Assembly (NCBI GenBank): GCA_025350965.1
Contig: JANXWV010000119.1
Location: 1 to 64,000, forward strand
Length of the DNA: 64,000 nucleotides
Direction: 5' to 3'
Source: Rhizobacter sp.
GTDB taxonomy: Bacteria > Pseudomonadota > Gammaproteobacteria > Burkholderiales > Burkholderiaceae_C
Position numbers and translations under genes: made by a program. The notes beneath the pieces were generated by a model. It was not told the origin of the DNA. It made no database searches and worked only from the letters and a program-made list of their open reading frames with translations. This document shows, piece by piece, positions 44,113-52,026 of the stretch. How positions within the stretch are numbered: the stretch's first letter is position 1; each line of letters begins with the position of its first letter.

Positions 44113-45278
44113 GCGCGGGCATGGCGGCGTCGATGCTGCGCGTTTCGTTCCGCACGCCCACGCTGGCGTGGGCAGCGGCCCGCGACGACGAGGCGCGCTT
44201 CAACCGCATCACCGGTGCGGTGTTGGCGACCGCCACCCTGGCGTGCCTGTTGGTGCTGTTGCTGCCGGTCGTGCAACCCGACCGCAGCGCACCCGCGCCG
44301 TTGCCACCGCGCTTGGCGAAGCTGCTGCTGGACCGCGTGGCGCCGCCGCTGCCACCACCGCCGGTGGCGAAGCCGCAGGCGCAGACGCAGACGCCAGCTC
44401 AGGCATCCAGTCAAGAAGCCATGCCGCAGGCACCGAAGCCGGCGGCCTTGAAAGCGCCGCCGAAGGACATGCCCAAGGCGCTCGCGCCCGAAGCCCGCGC
44501 GCCCGTGGCCAACAAGCCGCCGGGCGAGGTGCTCGACGGCATCCGCCGCAAGGCCTCGGGCGTGGGCCTGCTGGCGATGCAGAACGAGATCGCCGAGCTG
44601 CGCGGTGCGCCGGTGGCGGTGCAGCTGCGCACCGACATCAAGCAAGGCGCCGGCGTGGGCAGCGGCGTGGGCCCCGGAGTGGGTGCGGGCAATGAAGCCG
44701 GCTTGCCGGCGCGCGCCATGATCACGTCGAACGCGGCCGGCGGCAGCGGCGGCATCAACACCGCGAGCTACAGCCGCAACACCGGCGGCGGCGGCCTGGC
44801 CGGGCGCGCGACCACGCTCGTCGAAGGCGTGGCGGGCGGCGGCGGTGGCGGAGGGGCGGGCGGTGGCGGCGCCAGCGGCAAAGGTGGCGACGGCACGGGC
44901 AACGGCGTTGGCGGGAATGGGACTGGAAATGGGACTGGAAACGGAAGCGGCAAGGGCGGCACACTGCAGCGCGGCGGCAGCGGCAAGGCCTCGCGCTCCA
45001 TCGAAGAGATCAAGCTCGTATTCGAGCGCAACAAGGGCGCGATCTACGCGGTCTACAACCGCGCGCTGCGCGAAGACCCTTCTCTGCAGGGCAAGGTGGT
45101 GGTGTCGCTCACCATCGCGCCGTCGGGCGGCATCGTCGATGTGCGCATCGTGTCGAGCGAACTGCGTGCCGCCGAGCTGGAGAGCAAGCTGCTCGCGCGC
45201 ATCCGCCAGTTCGATTTCGGCCCCAAGGATGTGGACCAGATGATCGTCACGTGGCCGGTGGATTTCCTCCCCTCATAG
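44109..45278 (+). CDS. AgmX/PglI-type TonB-like energy transducer
   Basis: 389 residues. The cytoplasmic N-terminus is followed by one membrane helix (AVLATATLACLLVLLLPVV), a Pro/Ala-rich segment, a long Gly/Ser/Asn-rich linker (residues about 180-300) and a C-terminal domain of about 90 residues (FERNKGAIYAVYNRALREDP, LQGKVVVSLTIAPSGGIVDV). The latter matches the AgmX/PglI C-terminal domain, a TonB-like fold first noted in myxobacterial motility proteins. The Gly-rich linker is unusually flexible compared with the Pro-rich linker of TonB. GTG start 44109 overlaps the exbD stop. Confidence 0.88.
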   Translation: MSAGMAASMLRVSFRTPTLAWAAARDDEARFNRITGAVLATATLACLLVLLLPVVQPDRSAPAPLPPRLAKLLLDRVAPPLPPPPVAKPQAQTQTPAQASSQEAMPQAPKPAALKAPPKDMPKALAPEARAPVANKPPGEVLDGIRRKASGVGLLAMQNEIAELRGAPVAVQLRTDIKQGAGVGSGVGPGVGAGNEAGLPARAMITSNAAGGSGGINTASYSRNTGGGGLAGRATTLVEGVAGGGGGGGAGGGGASGKGGDGTGNGVGGNGTGNGTGNGSGKGGTLQRGGSGKASRSIEEIKLVFERNKGAIYAVYNRALREDPSLQGKVVVSLTIAPSGGIVDVRIVSSELRAAELESKLLARIRQFDFGPKDVDQMIVTWPVDFLPS

Positions 45279-45329
45279 GGGGATGGACCAACCGTGCATC
45301 TCGTTACACTTTGAACCCATCCCCTTTTT
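45279..45329 (+). terminator. possible terminator/attenuator between AgmX-like and TonB-domain genes
   Basis: GGGGATGG (45279-45286) pairs with CCATCCCC (45317-45324), directly followed by TTTTT. The loop of 30 bases is long. The same GGGG run can instead pair with CCCC immediately upstream (CCCCTCATAGGGG around the stop codon), so two alternative hairpins are possible. Placement just after the stop of the AgmX-like gene fits partial termination before the last gene. Confidence 0.45.
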
Positions 45330-45355
45330 CTTGCCAACCCTGCGGAGTGCCAGCC

Positions 45356-45811
45356 ATGATGATGAAACAAGGGCTCCTCGCAGCGTGGCTGGCAGCGTTG
45401 AGCGTGTGTTCGATGGCCGCCGAGTCGGTCTATCTGTCAGCGCCGCGCATGCCTTCGATGCAGCGCGTGTCCGCCGCCAACAACGAGCGCGAATACCGGC
45501 TCGACGCAGCCCGCCACTTCTATGACGCCTACTCCCCGCGCGTCTACAAGGGCCGCTTGCCGCCGTTGATCCACGCCGTGCTGGTGCTCGAGATGACGGT
45601 CGATGCGAACGGCGTGACGAAGTCCGTGCGCGTGGTGCGTGGCCCGTCGCACGCGCCCGAAGTGACCGCTGCGGTCATCGAGATGATCAGCCGCGCCAGC
45701 CCGCTGCCCGTGCCCGCGAAGCTGGGCGATGAGGTGACCTACACCGAGATCTGGCTGGTCCACAAGGACGGCCGGTTCCAGCTCGATGCGCTGACCGAAG
45801 GACAGAACTGA
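45356..45811 (+). CDS. TonB C-terminal-domain periplasmic protein
   Basis: 151 residues with a signal peptide (MMMKQGLLAAWLAALSVCSM, cleavage near MAA-ES). Unlike true TonB it has no retained membrane anchor or Pro-rich linker. It consists essentially of a TonB-like C-terminal fold (PLIHAVLVLEMTVDANGVTK, VRVVRGPSHAPEVTAAVIE). It sits 77 bp after the AgmX-like gene on the same strand, behind a possible attenuator. A soluble partner that docks to the periplasmic side of the energised complex is an inference. Confidence 0.75.
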   Translation: MMMKQGLLAAWLAALSVCSMAAESVYLSAPRMPSMQRVSAANNEREYRLDAARHFYDAYSPRVYKGRLPPLIHAVLVLEMTVDANGVTKSVRVVRGPSHAPEVTAAVIEMISRASPLPVPAKLGDEVTYTEIWLVHKDGRFQLDALTEGQN

Positions 45812-45912
45812 GGAAATGGGAAATCGCTCGCCGCGGCGATGCTGGCGAGGCCATCGTGGCGTGCGAAGGCACCCGAGAGTAGAGCGCCTCCTCGGTGACT
45901 GGGGCGCTGTGA

Positions 45913-45992
45913 CGGGCCGTTGTGTGGAGCGATGTCAACGAGGACGGTCGGTATTTCCGGTCCAGGGGACATGAGCGGCCCACAACGGCCCG
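45913..45992. repeat. 12-bp inverted repeat in the convergent gap
   Basis: CGGGCCGTTGTG (45913-45924) is repeated as its exact reverse complement CACAACGGCCCG (45981-45992), separated by 56 bp, in the 212-bp gap between the convergent TonB-domain and deacetylase genes. No gene is seen there. It may be a bidirectional terminator stem with a long loop or a relic of an inserted element. Confidence 0.5.
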
Positions 45993-46023
45993 GCGCAGCG
46001 CTCGTGCGCCAACCGCGCATGTA

Positions 46024-46938
46024 TCAAGCGAAGCGCACCGATTCATCCGCCGCCCGCGCAATCGCGCCCGGCGTCGTGATCCACACATCCGCGCGCCGCG
46101 CTGCGATGTGCTTCAGCGCGCGGCGCAGGTGGCGCAGCCGGTACGGCTGGCCAACGATGTACGGATGCAGCGCCAGGCCCATCACCAGCGGCTGCGCAGC
46201 CGACTGTTCCAGCATCTCGTCGAACTGGTCGATCACCATCTGCGCGAAGGCTGCGCCGTCCATCAGCCGGCCCACGATCATCGGGATGTCGTTCAGCTCC
46301 TGCGGGTACGGCACTGACCAGATCGCGCCGGCGCGGGTAGTCATGCGGGTGGGCTGGTCGTCGTGGCACCAGTTCAGCGTGTAGCTGAAGCCGGCCTCGT
46401 GCAACAGGTCGGGCGTGTGCACGCTCTCCGATATCCAGGGCGACAACCAACCTGCCGGCGCCACACCGTGCGCGCGCTCCATGCGCGCGCGGCAGTGGGT
46501 GATGAGGGCGCGTTCGTCGCCCTCGGTCAGGGTGCCCTGGCGCTCGGCGTTGGTGTGGCCGTGGGCGATGAGCTCGTCGCCGCGCTCGGCGAAGGCTTGC
46601 ACGACTTCCGGGCAGTGGTCGTACAAGGCCGTGTTGACGATGGCACCCACCGGCAGTGCGAGCGCATCGAACAGGTCCAGGCAGCGCCACACACCCACGC
46701 GGTTGCCGTACTCGCGCCACGAATAGTTCAGCACGTCAGGCTGCGGTTGCGCCGGCGCGATGCCGGCGCCCAGGCCCTCGCCGAACGCGAAGTGTTCGAG
46801 GTTGAAGCCGATGTACACCGCCAGCCGCGCGCCCCCCGGCCACGCCAGCGCCGGCCGCGTGGTGATGGCCGAATAGCCGAAGCGGCCGTGCGTTCGCAAC
46901 GGGCCGAAGGCGCCGGCAGGGCTGCTCGCTTCTGTCAT
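46024..46938 (-). CDS. polysaccharide deacetylase-family protein, allantoinase (PuuE)-like
   Basis: 304 residues of the NodB/PuuE (CE4-like) fold without a signal peptide. It contains WPGGARLAVYIGFNLEHF, WREYGNRVGVWRCLDLFDAL, EVVQAFAERGDELIAHGH and RAHGVAPAGWLSPW. The normal metal-binding TFDD motif of deacetylases is absent, as in PuuE allantoinases. It ends the PotABCD-GntR operon (10 bp after the regulator) and a divergent racemase of the allantoin/hydantoin type lies at the other end. Ring-opening of an imported ureide or hydantoin is therefore the likely role. The exact substrate is open. Confidence 0.8.
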   Translation of the reverse strand: MTEASSPAGAFGPLRTHGRFGYSAITTRPALAWPGGARLAVYIGFNLEHFAFGEGLGAGIAPAQPQPDVLNYSWREYGNRVGVWRCLDLFDALALPVGAIVNTALYDHCPEVVQAFAERGDELIAHGHTNAERQGTLTEGDERALITHCRARMERAHGVAPAGWLSPWISESVHTPDLLHEAGFSYTLNWCHDDQPTRMTTRAGAIWSVPYPQELNDIPMIVGRLMDGAAFAQMVIDQFDEMLEQSAAQPLVMGLALHPYIVGQPYRLRHLRRALKHIAARRADVWITTPGAIARAADESVRFA

Positions 46939-46948
46939 GCCCGCACCA

Positions 46949-47671
46949 TCACGCGTGCTTGCGGTAGGCCTTGAACACGTCGCGCAGCGGCGTGGCTTCG
47001 GGCTGTGCCGGCCTGGTCAGCGAGTGTTCGATCTCGTTCAGGTGGCGGCGCATTTCCACGGCGGCCTGCGCGCCGGGCTTGGCGCCGAGCATGCCCAGCA
47101 ACTTGCGGTGGCTGTGCGCCACGCACATCGGCTCGCCGGGCGCCTTGTACAGCGCCATCAGCAGCGACGTGGTCGGCAGCAGCTCTTCGAGCAGGCGCAC
47201 GAAGATCGGGTTGCCGCTCATGTGAGCGAGTTGCAGGTGGAACTCGCCGGACAGGCGAATCGCCTCCTGCTTGTTCTGTGACTTGGTGGCGCGGTCTTCG
47301 GCGTCGACGATGGCCTGCAGCGCCCGCACCTGCTCGGCCGAGAGCCGGCCGGCCAGGCGGCGCACCACCTCGCACTCGACCACGCGGCGCGCGTCGAACA
47401 CATGCTCGCCGTCGCGCCGCGTGGGCTCGGGCACCACGGCACCGCGGTTCGGCCGCAACGTGATGACGCCGTCTTGCGCGAGCTTGTGCAGGGCCTGGCG
47501 CACCAGCGTGCGCGACACCGCGAAGCTCTGCGCCAGCTCTTCTTCGCGCAGCCGCATGCCGGGGGGCAACCGGTGGTCGAGCACGGCTGCATAGACGGCG
47601 CCATAGACGCGGTCGGCCGCCCCGGCAGGGGCGGCAGGTGCAGCAGGTGCGGCGGTGGCGCGGGCCTTCAA
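46949..47671 (-). CDS. GntR-family (FCD/FadR-type) transcriptional regulator
   Basis: 240 residues. The N-terminal winged helix (LREEELAQSFAVSRTLVRQA, then LAQDGVITLRPNRGAVV) is followed by a C-terminal FCD ligand-binding domain with its His/Asp metal pattern (EFHLQLAHMSGN, CVAHSHRKLLGM). Only a TTG start (47669-47671) is available, 22 bp after the permease stop. It is cotranscribed with the transporter and deacetylase. A perfect FadR-type palindrome upstream of the divergent racemase and a near-copy before the ATPase gene are the likely operators (see 51986 and 51842). Confidence 0.9.
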   Translation of the reverse strand: MKARATAAPAAPAAPAGAADRVYGAVYAAVLDHRLPPGMRLREEELAQSFAVSRTLVRQALHKLAQDGVITLRPNRGAVVPEPTRRDGEHVFDARRVVECEVVRRLAGRLSAEQVRALQAIVDAEDRATKSQNKQEAIRLSGEFHLQLAHMSGNPIFVRLLEELLPTTSLLMALYKAPGEPMCVAHSHRKLLGMLGAKPGAQAAVEMRRHLNEIEHSLTRPAQPEATPLRDVFKAYRKHA

Positions 47672-47693
47672 TGCGCGGCGTCCATGCGCAGGT

Positions 47694-48584
47694 TCAGCGG
47701 CTCGCGCCGCCGCCTTTGCGGCCGAGCAGCTTCATCAACGCGAGCGTGCCGCCCATCACCGCGAACGACACCACGGTGGTCACGGTGCCCAGCGCGTAGA
47801 TGGCAGGGTTGGTCACGGTGCTGGTGAGGCCCTGCAGTTCGAGCGGCAAGGTGTTGACGTCGCCGATGGCCTGCGAGGTGCGGGCGATCTCGTCCCAGCT
47901 GAGCGTGAAACCGAACATGCCCACGCCGACAAGGCTGGGCGCGATGAGTGGCAGCACCACATACCGAAAGCTCTGCCACGGTGTGGCGCCCAGGTCGGCG
48001 GCGGCTTCTTCGAACGCCGGGTTGAAGCGGTTGAACACCGCCAGCATGATGAGCAGGCCGAAGGGCAGCGTCCAGGTCAGGTGCGCGCCCAGGGCCGAGG
48101 TGTAGAGGCCCATCGCAGTGCCGTAGTTCTCGAGCAGGCTGCCCAGGCCCGCCGCGTCGAGCACGCTCTTCAGGCCGGTGTCGATCAGGCGGAACTGCAA
48201 GCCGATGCCGAGCGACACCACGATCGACGGCATGATCAGGCTCGCCACCGAGGTATAGAACAGCAACGCCGAGCCGGTGAACTTCTTGCGGAACGCCAGG
48301 CCCGCGCCCAGGCTGAGAAGCACCGTGAGCAGCATCACTACCGCGCCCAGCGCCACGGAACGGCGGAACGCAGCGGCAATGTCGACGACGCCCATGCCTT
48401 CCCAGAGCTTGCCGAACCAGTGCAGCGACACGCCACGCATCGGGAACGTCAGGCCACCTTCCGGGCCCTGGAAGCTGAGCACGAAGATCGTCAGCATCGG
48501 CCCATAGAGGAACAGCACGAAGGCTGCGAACACAGCCGCCAACGCATAGAAGCTGCGGGGACGTTTGCCTTCGTTCATGGCCAT
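47694..48584 (-). CDS. ABC transporter permease (PotC type)
   Basis: 296 residues with six membrane segments. The first is FYALAAVFAAFVLFLYGPML, followed by the loop ending GVSLHWFGKLW. The EAA coupling loop is EEAAADLGATPWQSFRYVVL. This is the second permease of a PotABCD-like (POPT/ spermidine-putrescine) importer. The start is 7 bp behind the other permease stop. Transporters of this type import polyamines, amino-acid-like or other small nitrogen compounds; the operon context points to a ureide or hydantoin. Confidence 0.93.
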   Translation of the reverse strand: MAMNEGKRPRSFYALAAVFAAFVLFLYGPMLTIFVLSFQGPEGGLTFPMRGVSLHWFGKLWEGMGVVDIAAAFRRSVALGAVVMLLTVLLSLGAGLAFRKKFTGSALLFYTSVASLIMPSIVVSLGIGLQFRLIDTGLKSVLDAAGLGSLLENYGTAMGLYTSALGAHLTWTLPFGLLIMLAVFNRFNPAFEEAAADLGATPWQSFRYVVLPLIAPSLVGVGMFGFTLSWDEIARTSQAIGDVNTLPLELQGLTSTVTNPAIYALGTVTTVVSFAVMGGTLALMKLLGRKGGGASR

Positions 48585-48591
48585 GTTTTGC

Positions 48592-49470
48592 CTACAACTC
48601 TTTGCGGATATCGACCAGCCGCGTCAGGCCGAAGATCATCATCAGCGTGATGAGCAGCAAGATCACCGCATTCGCTGCCGCCATCGGGAACTGCAGGTAG
48701 GACGTTTGCACCTGGATGATCTTGCCGACCGAGGCGATCTGCTGCCCGCCCATCACGCCGATGGTGACGAAGTCGCCCATCACGATGGTGATGACGAAGA
48801 TCGAGCCGATGATGATGCCGGTGCGGCTGAGCGGCACGACCACGCTCCACACGGTTTGCCAGCCGCTTGCGCCGCAGTCGCGCGCGGCCTCGATCAGTGC
48901 GCGGTCGATGCGCATCATCGAGTTGAAGATCGGCACGATCATGAACATGGTGTACAGGTGCACGAAGGCCACCACGACCGAGAAGTTGCTGAACAGCAGC
49001 CACTCGATCGGCGAGTCGATCAGCCCCGCGCCCATCAAGCCCTGGTTGATGACGCCGTTGCGCCCGAGCAGCGGCACCCACGAGACCATGCGGATCACGT
49101 TGCTGGTCCAGAACGGCACGGTGCAGATGATGAAGAGCAGCGTCTGCGCGCCGACCGAGCGAATGTGGAAAGCGAGGAAGTACGCGACTGCAAAGCCGAT
49201 CACCAGCGTGATGAGCCAGACGAGAAAGCAGAACTTGAACGTCGACAGGTAGGTCTTGAGCGTGACGCACATGTCGGCCGTGTTGGTGCAGCCGCTCCAC
49301 ACGTCGATGTAGTTCTGCAGGCTGAAGGCCGGGATCAGCTCGTAGTCGGTCGCCTTCCAGAAGCTCACCGCCGCGACCAGCATGAGCGGCAGCACCAGGA
49401 AGACGAGGAACACGAGCGTGAACGGCGTGGCTTGCAGCCACGCACTCGCACCGGCAGGTTTGTGCTTCAC
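48592..49470 (-). CDS. ABC transporter permease (PotB type)
   Basis: 292 residues from GTG 49470 (GAGGG about 7 bases upstream). The first membrane segment is ATPFTLVFLVFLVLPLMLVA. The periplasmic loop contains two Cys around WSGCTNTADMCVTLK, which could form a disulfide and is not typical of PotB. The EAA loop is IEAARDCGASGWQTVWSVVV. The gene follows the binding-protein gene by 18 bp. Confidence 0.93.
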   Translation of the reverse strand: MKHKPAGASAWLQATPFTLVFLVFLVLPLMLVAAVSFWKATDYELIPAFSLQNYIDVWSGCTNTADMCVTLKTYLSTFKFCFLVWLITLVIGFAVAYFLAFHIRSVGAQTLLFIICTVPFWTSNVIRMVSWVPLLGRNGVINQGLMGAGLIDSPIEWLLFSNFSVVVAFVHLYTMFMIVPIFNSMMRIDRALIEAARDCGASGWQTVWSVVVPLSRTGIIIGSIFVITIVMGDFVTIGVMGGQQIASVGKIIQVQTSYLQFPMAAANAVILLLITLMMIFGLTRLVDIRKEL

Positions 49471-49488
49471 GCGCGCGCCCTCAACCCG

Positions 49489-50766
49489 TCAAGCTGCAAC
49501 AAATTCGTTCCACTTTTGGACCATGTACGCGTTCTCGTCCATGATCGCATTCCAGCAGGCAATGCCGCCCATGCGGGCTTCGTAGCTGCCGCCGTCGCGC
49601 AGCGCGCCGGTCTTGGCCAGCACGTCGCCGCCCGGTGACTTGATGTCTTGCGACGCGGGCTTGCCTTCCATCCAGTAGGCCCACTCATAAGCTTCCATCT
49701 TGGCCTTGGCGGTCTCGAGCACGGCGCTGTAGTAGCCCTGGCGGTTCAGGTAGGCACCGGCCCAGCCGTCGAGGAACCAGTTGATGAACTCGTACACGCC
49801 GTCCGCCTTCTTGCCGGTCACCGACTTCGGCACGCCGAAGCCCGCCGCCCACGCGCGGTAGCCTTCCTTCAGCGGCTGGAACGTGCAGGCGATGCCCTTG
49901 GTGCGCACCGCCGTCACGGCCGGTGACCACATCGACTGGATCACCACTTCGCCCGAGGCCATCAGGTTCACGCTCTCGTTGAAGTCTTTCCAGAGCGCAC
50001 GGAACTGGCCGGCCTTCTTGGCTTCGATCAGCGTCTTGATGGTGAGGTCGATTTCCTTCTTGGTCATGTTCCCCTTGTCGGGGTACTTGTACAGGCCCGA
50101 GGCCTCGACGACCATGGCCGCGTCCATGATGCCGATGCTCGGGATGTTCAGGATCGCGGCCTTGCCTTTGAACTCGGGGTTCAGCAACTCCTTCCATGAT
50201 TCGATCGGCCGCTTGATGAGGTCGGGGCGAATGCCCAGCGTGTCGGCGTTGTAGACGGTGGGGATCAGCGTCATGAACTGCGTGGGCGTGGCGCTGAAGG
50301 TCTTCGAGTCGGGTTTGTCGAGGTACATGACCTTCTTCGGCGCGGTGCCCTGGTCGCCGACCTTCTTGCCGGCCACTTCGCCCTTGGTGAACAGCGAGGT
50401 GATCTTGTCGGCGTTCTTGATGCGCTTGGTGTCGATGCCCAGCAGGTTGCCGGTCGGGATGATCTTCTTGAGGCTGAAGTACTCGGTGTCGATCAGGTCG
50501 AAGCTGTTCGGCGCCGTCACGGCGCGCTTGGTCACGTCATCGGTCGTGACCGGGATGTACTGGATCGTGATGCCCGTGTCGGCCTTGAACTTGTCGGCGA
50601 TGGCCTTGTCCTGGTTCACGGCCGTGCCGAGGTAGCGCAGCGTGATCGGCTCGGCCGCCCGCACGAACGGGAAGGCCAGCGCGCCGGTGGCAGCGGCTGC
50701 GCCCTTGATGAGGCTGCGTCGGGAAGTTTGCTTCGGGGCCAATGGGTCGTTGAACGAGTCGGTCAT
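49489..50766 (-). CDS. ABC transporter substrate-binding protein (PotD type), Tat-exported
   Basis: 425 residues. The signal carries a twin-arginine motif (SRRSLIKGAAAATGALAFPF), so export is probably by Tat in folded form. The mature start EPITLRYLGTAVNQDKAIAD and the segments VTTDDVTKRA, LNIPSIGIMDAAMVVEASG and GEVVIQSMWSPAVTAVR are typical of the PotD/extracellular family 1 group. The protein is longer than PotD (about 350). CAGGAG precedes ATG 50766. The ligand is not known; the operon suggests an allantoin- or hydantoin-like compound. Confidence 0.9.
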   Translation of the reverse strand: MTDSFNDPLAPKQTSRRSLIKGAAAATGALAFPFVRAAEPITLRYLGTAVNQDKAIADKFKADTGITIQYIPVTTDDVTKRAVTAPNSFDLIDTEYFSLKKIIPTGNLLGIDTKRIKNADKITSLFTKGEVAGKKVGDQGTAPKKVMYLDKPDSKTFSATPTQFMTLIPTVYNADTLGIRPDLIKRPIESWKELLNPEFKGKAAILNIPSIGIMDAAMVVEASGLYKYPDKGNMTKKEIDLTIKTLIEAKKAGQFRALWKDFNESVNLMASGEVVIQSMWSPAVTAVRTKGIACTFQPLKEGYRAWAAGFGVPKSVTGKKADGVYEFINWFLDGWAGAYLNRQGYYSAVLETAKAKMEAYEWAYWMEGKPASQDIKSPGGDVLAKTGALRDGGSYEARMGGIACWNAIMDENAYMVQKWNEFVAA

Positions 50767-50820
50767 GGGTCTCACTCCTGGGGTTTGGTTGGGTGGAACT
50801 CGCGGCAGGGATCAAGCAGG

Positions 50821-50851
50821 TTTCAAACTGATTTCAAACCGATTTCAAACA
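50821..50851. repeat. 11-bp tandem repeat, about three copies
   Basis: TTTCAAACTGA (50821-50831), TTTCAAACCGA (50832-50842) and TTTCAAACA (50843-50851) are head-to-tail near-identical units. The last overlaps the stop codon of the ABC ATPase gene (TGA at 50845-50847 on the minus strand), so the repeats span its 3' end and the gap to the binding-protein gene. Confidence 0.75.
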
Positions 50852-51834
50852 AGCGCATGCGCTGCGTCGGGCGCCCACGACACGAAGGCCGCGTCACCAG
50901 CCACCAGCGGCGCGGCATCGAACGCATGGTCGGGCACGGTCACGGTCCAGTGCGCATCAGCCACCGAACGCGGCGCCACGCTGACCTGCACGTAGGTGCC
51001 CTGGTACTCGACGGCGCGCACGTCGACCGCTTGCGTGCCCGCGCCGGCCTGGCGCGCAAGCGTGAGCCGGTCAGAGCGCACCGCCACCTTGCCGGCGGGC
51101 GTGGTGATGACGTTGTGCGCACCCATGAAGCGCGCCACGAACTCGGAGTGAGGCGCGTTGAACACGTCGCGCGGCGAGCCGGTCTGTTCGATGCGGCCGT
51201 GGTTCATGACCACCACTTGGTCGGCCAGGGCCATGGCTTCTTCCTGGCTGTGGGTGACGTGCACGAAGGTGAAGCCCAGCTCCTGCTGCCAGCGCTTCAG
51301 CTCGGCGCGCATCTGCACGCGCAGGAACGGGTCGAGCGCAGACAACGGTTCGTCGAGCAGCAGCACGCGCGGCTCGGTCATGAGTGCGCGGGCCAACGCC
51401 ACGCGCTGCTGCTGGCCGCCCGACAGTTCGCTGGGCAGGCGCGCGAGGTAGGGTGTCATGGCCACGAGTTGCAGCAACTCCTTGGCGCGCGCATGGCGCT
51501 CGGCCACGGGCTTGCCGCGCATCTTCCAGCTGAAGGCCACGTTGTCGAGCACGCTGAGGTGCGGGAACAACGCGTAGCTCTGGAACATCATCGCCGTGCC
51601 GCGGTCGGCTGCAGTGGCGTGGGTGATGTACTTGCCGCCCAGCAGGATCTCGCCGCCCGACGCCAACTCGTGCCCGGCGATCATGCGCAGCGTGCTCGTC
51701 TTGCCGCACCCCGACGGGCCGAGCAGGCAGCAGTAGCTGCCGGACGGAATGGTCAGGTCGATGCCGTCGACCGCCTTGGTGTCACCGTAACGTTTGACGA
51801 GCGAGGTCAGAACCAGGGTCGAGTCGATGGCCAT
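50845..51834 (-). CDS. ABC transporter ATP-binding protein (PotA type)
   Basis: 329 residues: Walker A GPSGCGKTSTLRM, Q-loop FQSYALFPHL, signature LSGGQQQRVALARA, Walker B LLLDEPLSALD, switch VTHSQEEAMAL and a C-terminal TOBE region. It is the first gene of the leftward PotABCD-GntR-deacetylase operon. The ATG at 51834 is chosen; the frame upstream lies in the regulatory region. A GntR-type half-palindrome ends 8 bp before the start codon. Confidence 0.94.
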   Translation of the reverse strand: MAIDSTLVLTSLVKRYGDTKAVDGIDLTIPSGSYCCLLGPSGCGKTSTLRMIAGHELASGGEILLGGKYITHATAADRGTAMMFQSYALFPHLSVLDNVAFSWKMRGKPVAERHARAKELLQLVAMTPYLARLPSELSGGQQQRVALARALMTEPRVLLLDEPLSALDPFLRVQMRAELKRWQQELGFTFVHVTHSQEEAMALADQVVVMNHGRIEQTGSPRDVFNAPHSEFVARFMGAHNVITTPAGKVAVRSDRLTLARQAGAGTQAVDVRAVEYQGTYVQVSVAPRSVADAHWTVTVPDHAFDAAPLVAGDAAFVSWAPDAAHALV

Positions 51835-51841
51835 GGAGCCA

Positions 51842-51854
51842 GTGTATGCAAAAC
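51842..51854. promoter_or_regulatory. second, imperfect GntR-type site before the ATPase gene
   Basis: GTGTATGCAAAAC contains TGTATGCAAA, which matches TGTATACAAA of the perfect operator at 51986 in 9 of 10 positions. It lies 8-20 bp upstream of the ATPase start, where a bound repressor would block initiation. Confidence 0.5.
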
Positions 51855-51985
51855 ACGTGCCACGCTGCAGGGCAATGCGGCGTTGAACACGCACGACTTT
51901 CGTGCCGTTTCCCAGCAAACATGCGCAAGTTTGGGGCGCTCGGCCAACCCGAACGGGCGCGCGATATGCTTGATGGGCTGCTTCA

Positions 51986-51999
51986 GTTTGTATACAAAC
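51986..51999. promoter_or_regulatory. GntR/FadR-type operator in the divergent region
   Basis: GTTTGTATACAAAC is a perfect 14-bp palindrome with the FadR-subfamily core GTATAC flanked by T/A-rich arms. It lies 28 bp upstream of the racemase start and about 150 bp upstream of the ATPase gene. The GntR regulator encoded in the leftward operon is the obvious ligand-responsive protein to bind it. Confidence 0.75.
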
Positions 52000-52026
52000 C
52001 GAGTGCCCTCACCGGCCCGCACCCGC

